Source: Sphagnum compactum (lineage: Eukaryota; Bryophyta; Sphagnopsida; Sphagnales). Taken from it: 64,000 nt of DNA. Location of the stretch: positions 32,912,213 to 32,976,212 of the forward strand of contig OZ234493.1 in assembly GCA_965153455.1 (NCBI GenBank), written 5' to 3'. This document shows positions 60,772 through 64,000 of this stretch, piece by piece; the stretch's first letter is position 1, and each line of letters opens with the position of its first letter. Both the position numbers and the translations under genes were made by a program. The notes under the pieces were generated by a model. That model was not told the origin of the DNA and ran no database searches. It worked only from the letters and a program-made list of their open reading frames with translations.

Positions 60772-63737
60772 CAAGTAAAGAAGTGTAAAGAAGTAGCCTG
60801 AAGCTTGAAGGATTCCAAAATGGGATTTTACTAGAAATGGTATAACATGCTAGATTACCATGTTGTTGGCAGGGTCACAGAAAACCCTGGCAAGCAGCCT
60901 GAGTACGCATAATTTTTGCATTCTCAAGGCCAACTTACAAAAAAGGGAAGAAAACAGCACTCAACTAGACCTAGTCCAGACCTTGCCTGAACCAGCAGCA
61001 ATCCTAAACTGAAAACTCTAAACCTAATAAGGGATCTAGTGTGAAACTGCCCCAAAAAACATGGAGAGACATCGGGGCGCCACCTGTGCCTCATTAGGTA
61101 AGATCCATTACATTTCCTGCATTTTTGGGGCTGCCCAAAAAAACATGTATCTCCATTTTCTGTGACCTCGGTTGAAGGGGGGAAAAAAATCATCCAGGGA
61201 AATAGAAGGCTTTGGCCAATGGCAAGGGTTTATCCTTGGATTAGCCTCTCTACAGGTTTTGTGACATTTGGTGACCTGGTTCAAGGAATGTTTGTGAAAT
61301 TGGAAAAGAATATATAAAACAACTTTGGCAAATGAGAAAAAACTTGTGGCAAAAGTATGGTGGAGGAAGAAGACCAGAAGCCAAAAACAACTAGAGGAGA
61401 GGGATCGATGGTGTATGTAAATATGAAAGCAGGACCCCAATCACACCTCTCCCACTCCTGCAACAAAAAATAAAGAACACCAAATACACTCAGACACATT
61501 GCAAAGCAATATACATGACGACTAAAACACACATGAAGCCACCACAGTAGTTGTAGCAGCCCATGTGAGCCCAGGCAGACAATGCAAACACTTTGGGCCA
61601 CCTTGAAACCGCACCCACCAGCACACCATGCAGGATGGATGGTGTGTGGACAGGAAATAGTTTTTGGTTGTATTCCTGTCCCATAGCTAAACAAGAGTGG
61701 TCAGATCTGGACCAATTACCAACCATCCACATGCATCTACCTACCTGATAACCACCAAGTAAGCACCTACATACCTACCTACATAGTAACCACTTAGAAT
61801 TCTTACCTACTTATCTATGATGCTTACCCACTTACAAAGATAACTACTTTGTTCATGTGAAGGGGAAGTAGGCGCAGACCTTAGTGCAGTAGGGGTGGAC
61901 CCAGTTGGAGCAGGATTGAATCTAGTAAGGGTAAGTCAGGTTAACTCGTTACTACAGTCTCAGATTCCCAAAAGATTTTAACAGCTATAGAGGCAAAAAT
62001 AAGGTGTGGTTTAGGGTGCACGAACGTTTTAAGTGCCTCTACTTCATTAGGTGCGTTAACCTTAAATTACCTTTGGGATTAGCAGGCGACCTCAATGCAG
62101 GGATAGGCACTCTCGACAAGGTTTGTGTGAAATGTTTCATATGCATTGGGGTTGGAGGTAGGATCTGATATAAAGAGGAAGAGCTCCATGTATTTGGGCT
62201 GTCTTGACTATTGGGGGATTGGCAATTCTAGAGCTCAGGAAAGGATCTATGAATATGTATGAACTTTTGTTTTGATAAATGTGAAGAATTTGTTGCATGG
62301 AGGTCCTACATGTAAAATAGACAAAATGTGAGATTTGGCAGCAAATAGTCAATGAATTAATGTGTGCCAAAGGTGCAACGTAACTAGAATTCCAACACCT
62401 TAACTAAAATCAACACCTTTCATCAGTGCATTAATCTTAGCTCTTTGTATATGTCCCACAAGAAGCTATTATATTGTATGTTCCAGCCTTGGCCCAATTC
62501 TTTTATTATTAACAATTCATTCGATTCAATTCTTGGGATGGATGCATGATTGCTTGTACATTTTTTGCATGCACTTGGTGTCCACAAAGGGGACTAGTAA
62601 TAAGAAATGTGTTTTTTGGTTAATGGGTTTATTGATGAATGACTTGGATACCTTCATTTCAAATCGATTGATTTGGCTTTTAAAAGCATGTGGCATGGAC
62701 CTACAAGGAAAACTACATTGCTCCTACATGTAGATGCTTGTACTCAAATTGGAGCTTTCAAGCAAGTTCATATTGTATTTTTTGAAGATGTTAAATTGTT
62801 CATTGTATATTTTTTTTTTTCAATGAATTCAAGGTTAAATTTTTGCAAAATACTTCTTAAGATCATGATAAATAATGACTATTAACATCTGGGTGAATTT
62901 GGTGTGAGTGTCAAAACACACGAAAATTTTGAATAAATTACCCCATTATGCTTATGAATTAACAATATTCACAAACATGTAACGAATTTGAGGTTCACAA
63001 AAATTTAACAACATGATGCCCTCAAGGATAGTTGTGTGAATATCCCATCTCTAATTTACAATGTTAACTATTTATGTACTCATTTCAAAAAACCATTTTT
63101 TAAAGATATTATTTTTGATGAATTGTTTTAAATGAATATAATTCGAGTCTGGACAATTACCAATTATACATGCTTGGATATAGAAGGAAATATAAGGTGA
63201 TGACAATATTTGACAAAACATCAAAGTTTGATAATACTAACATTATGTGATGTGTTAAGGTGTTCCCTATGACATTTGTCGACATAAACACACTACAATC
63301 AAACTACAATATGATCATCAAGGTTTTTTTCAAAATTTTCAAGATATTTATGAATATCCCCGACATTAATTAGGATTGAATGTCAATTGTCATAGGTGGG
63401 TTGTAGCATTTTTACAACAATGCTACTACAAGTGGTGACCTAAGAATTGATTAGGTTTAAATTTGATTATTTTTATTATTTTTATTCCAAATAGTGATAA
63501 AAATCCCTTAAAATCACAATTTTTTTTATTTTTTCCTCATCTTCTAAAAACAAATTCACCAAATTGCAAAAAAATTCCAAAAACAAAAACACTCGTGATT
63601 ATATCCAAATTTAAAACAAAATTAATATTGAAATTTTATTATCATATGGATTGTGATTGTACCATTCAAATTGCATTTGGTTTTTATATCTAGTCATAAA
63701 ATTATGGGTGCAATCACAGTAAAATGAGCCAGCATTA
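60772..63737. other. Intergenic DNA with a (CTAC)n stretch
   Basis: A run of CTACCTAC/ACCTACATACCTACC-type repeats lies at about 61737-61790. Open frames on the minus strand (61108-61732) overlap each other in several frames and have no motif. No gene is supported. Confidence 0.5.
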
Positions 63738-64000
63738 CACCAAAACTTGACATTTATGACTAGTGACCATTTCTAGTCATACAGTTATATCCACCATGTT
63801 TTTGTGTGTAGTCGTATTCTTGTAACCATGGATATGACTACATGACTAAAAATCTTCTTCATGAACACCATATAATTATTTAATAATATACAATTTGAAA
63901 CGTTAAAAACTTATGAATTAAAAGGGAAAAGAACTAAAAAGTAGACATACATACCTAGTAAGCATATTATAAACTTGTAAATGATCAAACACATAATTAG
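63738..64000. mobile_element. Possible left end of a CACTA-type element, cut by the window
   Basis: After TTA (63735-63737) the sequence begins CACCAAAACTTGAC. It then shows ATGACTA and TAGTCAT repeats at about 63759, 63773 and 63840, as at the 40185 end. A right end would lie beyond the window, so this is tentative. Confidence 0.3.

Noticed and set aside
61108-61732. Overlapping minus-strand frames as a possible gene
   Set aside because: Three frames overlap with none favoured. They have no domain and no splice structure.

Overview
The window is plant nuclear DNA: AT-rich, gene-poor and full of decayed transposons. Two genes have plant-type GT-AG introns. The species cannot be fixed from the sequence. 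The large share of repeats, the lineage-divergent ABI3 protein and the kinds of degenerate elements make a large-genome, non-angiosperm land plant (fern, lycophyte, bryophyte or gymnosperm) my best guess, but this is inference.

Only two loci look like intact genes. On the minus strand (8587-4888) a six-exon gene encodes an ABI3/VP1-type transcription factor. B1, B2 and B3 domains are all recognisable, and the protein is about 773 residues when spliced as described. On the plus strand (54561-58003) an eight-exon gene encodes a beta-carbonic anhydrase of 248 residues. All zinc ligands are present, along with an unusual histidine-rich insertion. Splice phases agree across every junction I assembled in both genes. 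The weakest junction is the last one of the ABI3-like gene.

The rest is repeats, from left to right: an almost empty AT-rich stretch (1-4.5 kb); the ABI3 gene; a short tandem array (9.9-10.4 kb); a decayed LINE reverse-transcriptase ORF (10.7-14.0 kb, minus); a 6.3-kb unit with 35-bp terminal inverted repeats that holds two RING-finger pseudogenes and a 41-bp minisatellite (14.8-21.1 kb); a ~150-bp tandem array (23.4-27.4 kb) split by a 2.2-kb CACTA-type element with ATT target duplications; a decayed transposase-like ORF (27.4-29.3 kb); a second CACTA-type element of 2.4 kb with TGA target duplications (32.8-35.2 kb); ends of probable further CACTA elements (40.2 kb and 63.7 kb); a small inverted-repeat MITE cluster (43.2-43.6 kb); a 28/32-bp minisatellite (45.1-45.8 kb); a decayed hAT transposase (46.0-49.3 kb); a non-autonomous Helitron (52.6-53.7 kb) directly upstream of the carbonic anhydrase; and a 1.06-kb fold-back inverted repeat (59.7-60.8 kb).

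The two genes show no functional link to each other. The main biological interest is the mode of decay (stop codons explained by C-to-T changes at CAG, CAA and CGA), the nested transposons with exact target duplications, the Helitron beside a promoter, and the lineage-specific features of the two proteins. I found no complete autonomous transposon, no tRNA or rRNA gene and no CRISPR array.
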